From Bacteroidota bacterium (GTDB lineage: Bacteria; Bacteroidota; Bacteroidia; AKYH767-A; OLB10): a stretch of 64,000 nucleotides of DNA. The position numbers were made by a program, and so were the translations under genes. The stretch is from contig JADJOH010000002.1 of NCBI GenBank assembly GCA_016713925.1, forward strand, positions 1,240,001-1,304,000. The letters are read 5' to 3'. This document shows positions 8,562-17,225 of the stretch, in pieces. Numbering within the stretch: the first letter of the stretch is position 1; each line of letters opens with the position of its first letter. The notes beneath the pieces were generated by a model. The model ran no database searches, had not been told where the DNA came from, and saw only the letters and a program-made list of their open reading frames with translations.

Positions 8562-10448
8562 ATGGGCGAACAAAAAGTAAACAGAGACCTCTCTATAGCA
8601 GCCAAAAACAAGTTCATACATCATCTTTTAAAAGATCTGGATGCCATGGAATATATGCTGGCAGAAGGATGGATGGAAAGAGATATCACCCGCATCGGGG
8701 CGGAGCAGGAACTCTGTCTGGTCGATTATAATTACCGTCCATCGATGGATGGACCGGAAATATTAAAAACCATATCCGACCCGCATTTCACAACTGAACT
8801 CGCCCGCTACAACCTTGAAATAAATCTGGATCCGATGGTGCTGAAATCAGGAGCTTTTGCAGCGATGGAAGCAAACCTCAAAAGTTTACTGGCTGATGCG
8901 AATGTATACGCTGCTCCCTTCGGCAATAAAGTACTATTATGTGGGATACTCCCCTCTATTACACCAAGAGAACTGGATTTATCTTACCTCACACCAAAGC
9001 CCCGCTATTACGCCCTCGACAGAATTCTGCGGGAAATGCGCGACAGTGATTTTGATGTTGACATTCAGGGAAATGATGAGTTGCTGATGCGTCATAATAA
9101 TATACTACTTGAAGCCTGTAATACGAGTTTTCAAGTGCATCTGCAGATTAATCCCTATGATTTTGCCGACATGTACAATTGGGCGCAACTGATTTCAGGA
9201 CCGGTCTTATCTATCTGTACTAACTCACCCCTTCTCTTCGGTAAAGAACTCTGGGCGGAAACACGCATTGCACTTTTTCAACAGAGTCTGGATGTACGCA
9301 CCAAAACCAACGATCTTCGTCAACGAAAGCCAAGAGTTAATTTCGGTAATGCATGGGTGTTAGGTTCTGTTACCGAACTGATCAAGGATGACATCGCCCG
9401 TTTCCCGATGATCCTGACCGGCGATACGGAAGATTCCTTTGAGTTGATCAAAAATGGAATTGCACCAAAGTTGCGCGCCTTCCAACTCCACAATGGCACC
9501 ATCTGGAAATGGAACCGGCCCTGCTATGGTATCACCAATGGCAAGCCACACTTACGCATCGAATGCCGGTATATTCCTTCCGGTCCCACCCCTGAAGATG
9601 AAATCGCCAATGCGGCATTCTGGGTAGGGTTGATGCAGGGATTACCGGACCACTACCGGAAATTACAAAACAAACTTGATTTCACAGAAGTAAAAGAGAA
9701 TTTCGTGAAGGCGGCCCGTTATGGTATCAACACGGAGCTGAAATGGAACGGACGATTCCAACCTGCCAGGAATATTATTTTAAATGATTTACTCCCTATA
9801 GCAGAGCAGGGATTACTGCAATCCGGTTGTACTCCGCATGAAGCTTCCGATCTAATGAAGACCATCCGTACACGCGCTGAAACCTTACAGACAGGCAGTC
9901 GCTGGCAGGTGAAACAATTCAGAGAATTAAAGAATAACCATGAGCCCGTTGAAGCTCAACTGGAACTAACGGCCATACTCTACGAAAAACAACAGCAAGG
10001 ACATCCTGTAGCCGAATGGAATATCACGCGGCCTACCACCAATCAGACTTCACGTATCAGAATGGCCGAAGAATGTATGAATACGGATATTTTGAGTGTC
10101 AGGGAAGATGATCCCGCAGAGTTGGTGGCGAGAATGATGGAGTGGAAAAACATCCATCATGTACCGGTCGAAAACCAACGGGGTGAATTAATAGGTTTGA
10201 TAACCACGACACATCTTAAACGTCACGTGGCGGAGGGAAATATTGATCCCGCGATGACTGCCGGGCAAATCATGATCCGAAAATTTCACTTCATTGTACC
10301 GGGAACAACAGTAATGGAAGCGATGCAATTAATGATCCGGGAACAAATCTCCTGTTTGCCTGTTTTGAAAGATGGGAAATTATGCGGGATAGTAACGGAG
10401 AAGGATATGGAAAGGGTATGGAAGAAAATGAAAGGGGAGTCTGAATAA
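8562..10448 (+). CDS. Glutamate-cysteine ligase-like (GCS2) protein fused to a CBS pair
   Basis: This is a 628-aa cytoplasmic protein. Residues 1 to about 400 resemble the GCS2 family of ATP-dependent glutamate-cysteine ligases, including the early GAEQEL motif of the substrate/metal site. A helical linker follows. Two CBS motifs form residues 506-620 (MNTDILSV... and TAGQIMIRKF...). CBS pairs bind adenine nucleotides and usually regulate the attached enzyme. The expected reaction is gamma-glutamyl amide bond formation, but whether the acceptor is cysteine is not shown. There is no gshB nearby. The start is a clean ATG, and the gene is monocistronic. Confidence 0.8.
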   Translation: MGEQKVNRDLSIAAKNKFIHHLLKDLDAMEYMLAEGWMERDITRIGAEQELCLVDYNYRPSMDGPEILKTISDPHFTTELARYNLEINLDPMVLKSGAFAAMEANLKSLLADANVYAAPFGNKVLLCGILPSITPRELDLSYLTPKPRYYALDRILREMRDSDFDVDIQGNDELLMRHNNILLEACNTSFQVHLQINPYDFADMYNWAQLISGPVLSICTNSPLLFGKELWAETRIALFQQSLDVRTKTNDLRQRKPRVNFGNAWVLGSVTELIKDDIARFPMILTGDTEDSFELIKNGIAPKLRAFQLHNGTIWKWNRPCYGITNGKPHLRIECRYIPSGPTPEDEIANAAFWVGLMQGLPDHYRKLQNKLDFTEVKENFVKAARYGINTELKWNGRFQPARNIILNDLLPIAEQGLLQSGCTPHEASDLMKTIRTRAETLQTGSRWQVKQFRELKNNHEPVEAQLELTAILYEKQQQGHPVAEWNITRPTTNQTSRIRMAEECMNTDILSVREDDPAELVARMMEWKNIHHVPVENQRGELIGLITTTHLKRHVAEGNIDPAMTAGQIMIRKFHFIVPGTTVMEAMQLMIREQISCLPVLKDGKLCGIVTEKDMERVWKKMKGESE

Positions 10449-10764
10449 TACTTTCTCGAATATCACTTAATTTTATGCAGGTGACAAATTTAATTGCAAA
10501 TGGTGTTTTTGCTGCTGGTAAGGAGGCAACGAGGCCATGCTCGCTGTTGTAAACGTCGCTCCCTATCGCGAGCGAAAGTCTCCTTCGGAGAGTAAGAGCC
10601 TCGCGACTGCTTGCTACTAGCTGCTTGCTTTTTTGTTAACCGATCCAATTGTTTGATAACGCTACGATGTAGCTTTAATCACATCGCTATGTCCATGTCA
10701 CTCTTATGGAACTATCAGAATGCTGTTTATTTAGTTTGAGAAATGGATAGGGTAATTGCAGTTC
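10449..10764. other. 316-bp intergenic region with short hairpins
   Basis: The space between two convergent genes holds small inverted repeats (CGCTC...GAGCG near 10557-10574 and TCTCC-TTC-GGAGA near 10579-10592). It also has a GCTTGCTACTAGCTGCTTGC fragment resembling the heptamer repeats found near 24 kb. No coding potential is seen. Confidence 0.4.
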
Positions 10765-13650
10765 CTATTCCACCATTAACTTCACAGTGCCGGAAGGGAG
10801 ATTGTTGCGTTCGTATTGGAGGAGGTAGAGGCCGATAGGGAAACCGCTAAGATTGATTTCCTGGCTGATGAGATCAAGTGTGCTGATCATTTTTCCACTG
10901 CTATCGAAAACGCGACCGCGGGTGATGGGTGATTTACCGGAAGCATCCACGAGGGTAAAGCGGCCATTGGAGGATGGGTTCGGATAGGCGTAGATATCAC
11001 CATTTTTAACTCCTGACACTTCATTCAAACCAACAAAAACACCTTGATATTTCGTTGTTATTATTCTTGAACAGTTGGGGAATCCTATGTATTGTCCTGT
11101 ATAGGAATCCGAAAAAAAACCAGTCGTGTAAAACTTTTTAGCATAATCTAAATTTATATCAGTTATGCATTCGCCAGCAGTTAAAGTATTATATAATATA
11201 TTATTAAACAATATAGTTCCCGAACTATCTAAACCAAAAAATCTGAGTCCAACGGATACTCTTCCTCCTAATGTTATCAAGTCATCTCCTGCTATAAAAA
11301 GCTCTGCTGAGTGTGCATTTACTGAAATATTTGTCCATAAAGGGACTCCGGTAGAATCAAAACAAACCACATTAAGTTTAGGATTTGCTAAAACACCCGC
11401 CCCTTGAGTTACGACCAGTATTTTACCACTACTTAGAAATCCGATTTGCCTTCCATAATCCACATATGAATTGGGTTTATAAACTGTTCTCCAAATTAAT
11501 GCTCCACTTTGACCATCCAATTTACAAATCAATGCCACGCTTGAAGAATTTCCACAATAACCTGTAACGGCAATATTTCCATCTGAATGTTCTGCCAAAT
11601 CCGAAAAAGCCTCACCTACATTTATAGAATCAACTAATGTGTACCATAACTTTATTCCGGATGCAGAAATTTTCTGAACAAATCCCATTCTATCAATATA
11701 TGACCCTTGTTGGGCATAACCTGTTAGTCCTATTTCACCATTGTCACATTGGATCATTTTTGTAATATAACTTATGACCAGTGCATTCGTATCAACTTGA
11801 TTTAACCATATTATATTTCCTACTGTATCCATCCGAAATATAACTCCTCTAAGGTTTGTAGAATTTGCTCCTACAATATAGTTTCCATTAGGCAGACAGT
11901 AATTCTTTACTGCGATTACATTATCATATGAAGAAAGTGTGATCCATGTTGTATCAAGAAAATTTCCTTGAACATTCATTCTCACTATAGATAGATTATA
12001 ACGTTTTCTGGTTCGAAGGGAATCTGATGAAATCATTAAGACAAGATTACCAGTGGAATCAATATCAAAACAAGTAAGTGTATCATTATTTGTACCTGGT
12101 GATGAATAATACCTATTCCATATCTCATTCCCCCAGGGATCATACTTTATAATTACAACATCCTTCCCTTCATTTCCATAACGCTCAATAGTTGCGGCTA
12201 CATACACATTGTTGTTTGCATCAAATATTATCTTGGAGCTGTCGACCTTCACATCACCTTCACCATTATAAATCCACTCTGAAATTGCCATACCTGAGGT
12301 GTCGAGCGTATTGAGAAAAAAGTTGGGATTTCTATTAGCTATTTCAGAAGAAGTTCCGGATGCTATGATTTTTTCATTGAAAATATTTATTGTTATTCCT
12401 CTTGAAACATTTAGCGTGTCTTTTGGTCTGATGGTCCACAAAGAATCCCCTGAAGTAGTATATTTAACCACAATTTGATTAGGAATTCCTCCAGTATTCT
12501 CATAGTTTGGTCCTGGAAAAATTCCCCATCCTGTCACATAAACACCACCACTGCTATCTAGTACTATTTTATTAAAAACCTCATCTCCATTTCCTGATGG
12601 AACATCCCAATCTCGCCTCCAACTTTGTGTCCCATCATAATTAATCCTCGATAAAATTGCCTTTCCATTTAAATATGGATCATAGCCTGCAATGTAAATA
12701 TTTCCTGAATCATCAATTGCCATATCAGGTTTACTTAAATTCACTGAATTAAAACCATTGTTTAATGTATTACAGGTCCAAAGACGATTACCGAGGGTAT
12801 CATACTTAACAGCCATATAAACCGCTCCTGATAACAGGGAAGATATTTGTCCGGACACTATCAATTGACCATCATTGAGAACTTTCATTTTTCTAGCATT
12901 TGATTGTTGAGTCCCTTGTATAGTATCACTCCACAATAATGATGAGTTGCCGGAATGATATTGATTGACAAAATATATATACTTTGAATTACTGTTGGAA
13001 TAAAAATTGCCACATACTGTAAGGTGTCCGTTTTTAGAAAATTGCATATCACTTATATATGGATCCCCGTCTAACCCTAAATCATCCTTCTCCCATAACA
13101 ATTGCCCGGATGCACTATACTTAATAATAATCCCAATGTGAGAATTTTTAGACCCGGAAACATAAATATTTGATAAATTATCTACTAAAATTTTATTAGG
13201 TCTAAAATCGTCATAAGGCATTGAAATAGTAACACCATAATTGCTCCCCCACAAAAGAGATCCACTGGTATCAAATTTTAAGGTAATAAAACTGTATGCT
13301 TGATCTACTTTTGAATACGAAGATCCTGTCAAATATAAATTACCGTCCGGCCCAATTAACATATCCTCCACATTATCATCTGTTGTAGCTCCTTTTACAT
13401 AATATGTCCACAATGTATCTCCATAAATGTTTGTTTTAACAATCAAAATTTTATACATCCCTTTATCGGATTGGGAAGAACCCGCTAGATATATATTACC
13501 AATTGAATCCATTACTTGACAAGCAAGATAATCCTCTCCACGACCTTGACCACGAAACTCCTTCGTCCAATGTGTACCCAAAAGCTGTGCCTCTGTCTTT
13601 TCAGTAGCTAGCAAAATGAAGGTGAATAATAATAACCTGACGTATTTCAT
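10765..13650 (-). CDS. SBBP-repeat beta-propeller protein with T9SS tail
   Basis: This is a 961-aa exported protein with a signal peptide ending near EKTEAQ. Many repeats of about 50-60 residues follow, with the SBBP pattern of 'D..GN.Y..G' and 'K.D..G...W' (for example DSIGNIYLAGSSQS and KYDTLGNRLW). The last 80 residues are a T9SS sorting domain (YPNPSSNGRFTL ... GLYLLQYERN). It shares its architecture with the next gene upstream (13919-16834), so the pair is a tandem duplication. Its third positions look more AT-rich than those of the paralogue. A 13-base poly-C tract lies 15 nt before the ATG on the coding strand. Function: surface or secreted propeller, ligand unknown. Confidence 0.85.
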   Translation of the reverse strand: MKYVRLLLFTFILLATEKTEAQLLGTHWTKEFRGQGRGEDYLACQVMDSIGNIYLAGSSQSDKGMYKILIVKTNIYGDTLWTYYVKGATTDDNVEDMLIGPDGNLYLTGSSYSKVDQAYSFITLKFDTSGSLLWGSNYGVTISMPYDDFRPNKILVDNLSNIYVSGSKNSHIGIIIKYSASGQLLWEKDDLGLDGDPYISDMQFSKNGHLTVCGNFYSNSNSKYIYFVNQYHSGNSSLLWSDTIQGTQQSNARKMKVLNDGQLIVSGQISSLLSGAVYMAVKYDTLGNRLWTCNTLNNGFNSVNLSKPDMAIDDSGNIYIAGYDPYLNGKAILSRINYDGTQSWRRDWDVPSGNGDEVFNKIVLDSSGGVYVTGWGIFPGPNYENTGGIPNQIVVKYTTSGDSLWTIRPKDTLNVSRGITINIFNEKIIASGTSSEIANRNPNFFLNTLDTSGMAISEWIYNGEGDVKVDSSKIIFDANNNVYVAATIERYGNEGKDVVIIKYDPWGNEIWNRYYSSPGTNNDTLTCFDIDSTGNLVLMISSDSLRTRKRYNLSIVRMNVQGNFLDTTWITLSSYDNVIAVKNYCLPNGNYIVGANSTNLRGVIFRMDTVGNIIWLNQVDTNALVISYITKMIQCDNGEIGLTGYAQQGSYIDRMGFVQKISASGIKLWYTLVDSINVGEAFSDLAEHSDGNIAVTGYCGNSSSVALICKLDGQSGALIWRTVYKPNSYVDYGRQIGFLSSGKILVVTQGAGVLANPKLNVVCFDSTGVPLWTNISVNAHSAELFIAGDDLITLGGRVSVGLRFFGLDSSGTILFNNILYNTLTAGECITDINLDYAKKFYTTGFFSDSYTGQYIGFPNCSRIITTKYQGVFVGLNEVSGVKNGDIYAYPNPSSNGRFTLVDASGKSPITRGRVFDSSGKMISTLDLISQEINLSGFPIGLYLLQYERNNLPSGTVKLMVE

Positions 13651-13664
13651 ATCTATTATTTTAT

Positions 13665-13677
13665 GGGGGGGGGGGGG
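13665..13677. repeat. Homopolymer tract of 13 G (13 C on the coding strand)
   Basis: Thirteen consecutive G are followed by TGGG, within the 5' leader or promoter of the minus-strand SBBP gene, 15-27 nt upstream of its ATG. Tracts of this length slip readily during replication. It could alter spacing in the leader or promoter and switch expression. Confidence 0.85.
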
Positions 13678-13918
13678 TGGGTAATGTTAAAATCAATACA
13701 AATAATATTTAATCTTTAACTATTTGAAAGAATCTTCATACTCTGTTACGGAAATGTTATTTAAATAACGATCTCTATCAACAAATATAAATAAAATGTC
13801 GATTCAATTCTACTATAATTTTATGAAAACAACGGTACCAATAAAGGATAAAGAATATCACACCCTAAATTACCTTGCAAGGTATCAAAAACAAGTTGAT
13901 TATAGGCAATACTTCAAA

Positions 13919-16834
13919 CTACTTGATCAATTTAACAGTCCCTATGGAACCATTACTTCTGATATATCTAAGTAAATACATCCCTGGAGCTTTGTCACCA
14001 ATATGAACTATTGACTGCTCAGGAAAAAATCGTGCTACTTCCTTACCTTGAATATCCATCACTGACCCTGAAACAATGGCGGAGTTGCCTATTGCATCTA
14101 CAATATAAAATACCCCGTCAGAAGAGGGATTAGGATATACATAAACATTATCTTGATTGATGGCACCCATCTCCTCCACTCCCACCGCACTGTTCCCGTA
14201 CTTAATGGTCACCATTTTGAAGAGGAAGTTGTTGTAAAAGTCAAAGGCACTTTCTCCGGTAACGATGAAATTTCCCTGGCTGTCGCGGGTGAGTGATCGC
14301 AACTGATCGGGGTTGGAAGTGCCGCTGGTGGTGTTGGAATAGGTATTTAAAAATTGCTGCACACCGCTGCTGTTATAGCCTACCAGTACGTAATTCAGAT
14401 TGGAGGAGGTCGCATCGATCCACCAGCCTGCAGTCACGACACGGTTGTTGGGCTCTACGAGTAACTCTAACGGCTCGCGGTCACTGGCGGTTTGGTTGTA
14501 GACAGTAGCCCATTGAAAGGTGCCGGTTCCACTGTATTGTACGGTCGTGTATCTCGCTACAAATCCGGTCCAGCCGCGGCAGATGTACACCACATTTCCG
14601 GCAGGAGTGAACTCCACTTTCAATCCGTATTCATTGCTGGTATTCGGGTTGTAGATCTGCCTCCATGTGAGCTGTCCCGTAGTTCCATCCAAAACCGCGA
14701 GCATCGCAGTAAAAGTGGTGATCCCACCGGAAGCACCGGTTGCTGCCACATTTCCTGAAGCATTCACAGTAATCCCACGAATTTCATCGTACACACCGGC
14801 TGAGTCAATGTCGGTTGTCCATAACCGTGCCCCACTGGGAGTAAAGCGCTGCACGACTCCTTTGCCTGTTGTTCCACTTCCGGTTTGCACAAATCCTCCA
14901 ACAGCAATATCTCCATTGGGAAAAGAGGCAAGACTGTTCACCTTTGTTACCGCAAATTGTGTCGAATCGATCTTCGCCGACCATTGTAACGTTAACGCAT
15001 TATCGAAATAAGCAAGCACACCTCCATTGATATTAGAAAGCGCACCCAGCACCACACTGCCATCGTTACGCACCAGCATAGAAGTGGCCAGTGTACTTCC
15101 TAAGGGTGCAGGAAGGTACCAGGCTGTATCAAGAAATACACCGTTCTGGTCGAGTTTCACCAGCGACATTCTGTAATTATTTTTAAGCAAGCCGGTATCT
15201 GAAGAAATACACATGAGAATATTTCCGGAAGGATCCAATTCCATATGTGTCAAAGTATCGTTGTTCCAGCCACGGGTAGTATAATAGCGCTCCCATAGTA
15301 AATTTCCGGCCGGATCATATTTTATCACTGCGACATCAAGTCCGTTGGCATATAACCTATCCACAGTAGCGGCGCAATACACATTGTTCTGCGCATCGGT
15401 GCGAACTACCTGTCCACGGGTAATGGCATCTCCTGTACCGCTATAACCCCACTCATTCACCGTACTACCATTGGTAGCGATGATCTGTGTATATAAATTT
15501 TCATCCACGTACGCCGTATCCGTTTTAAATCCTCCGGCGAAAATTTTTCCGTTTCGGGCAGTTATTGCCAAACCCATGGAGGGATTGAGCGTATCCTGAC
15601 TGCGATAGGTCCAGAGTGAATCACCACCCGACGAATACTTTACGACAATCTGGTTGGCGGTGCCTCCATTGCCGTAATAATCCGGACCGGCATATACTCC
15701 TCTCCCTGTCACATAGACGCCACCGTTATTATCTACAGTGATCGCATGAAAAACATCATAACCGTTGGACAGAGGTCCAATCCACTTTTTTCTCCAGCCC
15801 TGTGTGCCATCAAAATTAATTCTTGTCACAAAACCATTCTGATAGTCAGTACCGGTTAAATAGGTATTTCCGGAATCATCAACAGCCACTCTGTTCACAT
15901 ATTCATCACCGGTAGTGGTGGCGTCGGAATAGATGGTGGCCCACTGACGCACCCCTGCTGCATTATACTTCAATGCAATTCCATCTCTGTTAAAACCGGC
16001 TGCGTTCCTCGTTTCTCCACCTACAAATAAATCCCCGCTTGAAGAAAATCCAAGTCCCTTTGCTTCATCGTTTCCTAAAAATGTAGGGTTGGTATACGTA
16101 TCGGTCCAGATCGTTGCACCGGAAGGGGTATATTGTTTTACAAAAATATTTATCCCGCCGGAGACATTTGCCGAATAGGAAAAGCCACACACTGTTGGAT
16201 TTCCATTCGCATCCAGGGCGATATCCAGTGCTTCATCATCTCCACCTCCCGGCCCATTCAGCACATCTGCCCATTGCTGTACTCCTGATGAATTGTATTT
16301 AACCACCAGCCAATCTTTGCTTGCAGAAGCCGGATCGGTATAACCGGCAACATATACGTTACCATTCGCATCTACCGTTAATGCATTACCGTAACTTTGG
16401 TTAGGCGACACGGCAGGATAACGTGTAACCCATAATTGCGTTCCGGAAGGATCTATTTTTGCGGTGAAACATTCAAAATTATACGCGTTAATACTTTCCG
16501 ATCTTCCGGTGATGTATGCATTTCCGCCTGCATCCACAACGATATCCGTTGCATAATCTTCCCTGTTACCTCCGGCATCGTAATAATACACCCAAAGGGT
16601 ATCTCCCAGCGCATCTCTTTTCATTGCAAATGCATCGGCAGCACCGTGGTGGTTCCCTGCATAACCGGCGACAAAAACATTATCATTTGCATCGGTCACG
16701 ATTGCCGCGATGCGATCAGAATTTTTCCCCTGAGCCTTGAAACTACGCAGCCATTGTTGCGGAAGTTGCTGGGCATGAAGCAGTGATGTAATGAAGCAGA
16801 AGTTTAATAGAAGTAAGCGGATGGATGGTGACAT
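13919..16834 (-). CDS. SBBP-repeat beta-propeller protein with T9SS tail (paralogue)
   Basis: This 971-aa protein has the same layout as the 961-aa downstream neighbour. A signal peptide ends near LLHAQ, SBBP-type propeller repeats follow (DANGNVYVAGYTDP, DDSGNTYLTGTDYQ), and a T9SS type A tail closes the protein (YVYPNPSSDGVFYI ... GMYLLRYIRS). The two proteins align blade by blade at the N-terminus (LPQQWLRSFKAQGKNSDR versus GTHWTKEFRGQGRGED). The 268-bp gap between the genes contains the poly-G tract, so the downstream copy probably has its own promoter. Confidence 0.85.
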   Translation of the reverse strand: MSPSIRLLLLNFCFITSLLHAQQLPQQWLRSFKAQGKNSDRIAAIVTDANDNVFVAGYAGNHHGAADAFAMKRDALGDTLWVYYYDAGGNREDYATDIVVDAGGNAYITGRSESINAYNFECFTAKIDPSGTQLWVTRYPAVSPNQSYGNALTVDANGNVYVAGYTDPASASKDWLVVKYNSSGVQQWADVLNGPGGGDDEALDIALDANGNPTVCGFSYSANVSGGINIFVKQYTPSGATIWTDTYTNPTFLGNDEAKGLGFSSSGDLFVGGETRNAAGFNRDGIALKYNAAGVRQWATIYSDATTTGDEYVNRVAVDDSGNTYLTGTDYQNGFVTRINFDGTQGWRKKWIGPLSNGYDVFHAITVDNNGGVYVTGRGVYAGPDYYGNGGTANQIVVKYSSGGDSLWTYRSQDTLNPSMGLAITARNGKIFAGGFKTDTAYVDENLYTQIIATNGSTVNEWGYSGTGDAITRGQVVRTDAQNNVYCAATVDRLYANGLDVAVIKYDPAGNLLWERYYTTRGWNNDTLTHMELDPSGNILMCISSDTGLLKNNYRMSLVKLDQNGVFLDTAWYLPAPLGSTLATSMLVRNDGSVVLGALSNINGGVLAYFDNALTLQWSAKIDSTQFAVTKVNSLASFPNGDIAVGGFVQTGSGTTGKGVVQRFTPSGARLWTTDIDSAGVYDEIRGITVNASGNVAATGASGGITTFTAMLAVLDGTTGQLTWRQIYNPNTSNEYGLKVEFTPAGNVVYICRGWTGFVARYTTVQYSGTGTFQWATVYNQTASDREPLELLVEPNNRVVTAGWWIDATSSNLNYVLVGYNSSGVQQFLNTYSNTTSGTSNPDQLRSLTRDSQGNFIVTGESAFDFYNNFLFKMVTIKYGNSAVGVEEMGAINQDNVYVYPNPSSDGVFYIVDAIGNSAIVSGSVMDIQGKEVARFFPEQSIVHIGDKAPGMYLLRYIRSNGSIGTVKLIK

Positions 16835-17225
16835 AACGATTTAGAGGGTGAAATGGATCGATGTTTATTTTGGGGTTTCAAGCAAACTAACGCAACCTTG
16901 AACGGAATGGTTTACCTGCCGTGCAAAAATAGAGGGAAATAATATGCTGGTCGGGTAAACCCCTTCCATACCTCAAATTATGACAAAAGTTTGATTCATT
17001 GAGGAAAAACGAATGCGTTAAAGAAAGTGCTGCTTTCTGCAAATTATTTCCGATTACAAAAAAGGGGCATAACTTTTATCATTCTCCTGATCATTCCTTT
17101 ACTTAAAGGTTTAAAAGTTGGATGTTGATGATCATTTCATCATAAATTACTTGCACGGAATAGATTAAATAAATATCTTGGGGGTATTATTTCACAACTT
17201 CTTAGTTTAAACCAACCCTCAAACA
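16835..17225. other. 391-bp divergent intergenic region
   Basis: This region separates the SBBP gene (minus) from the second fibre gene (plus) and should hold both promoters. The nearest match to a -7 box on the plus strand is TATCTTGG near 17175, with one mismatch. Nothing else is recognised. Confidence 0.35.
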
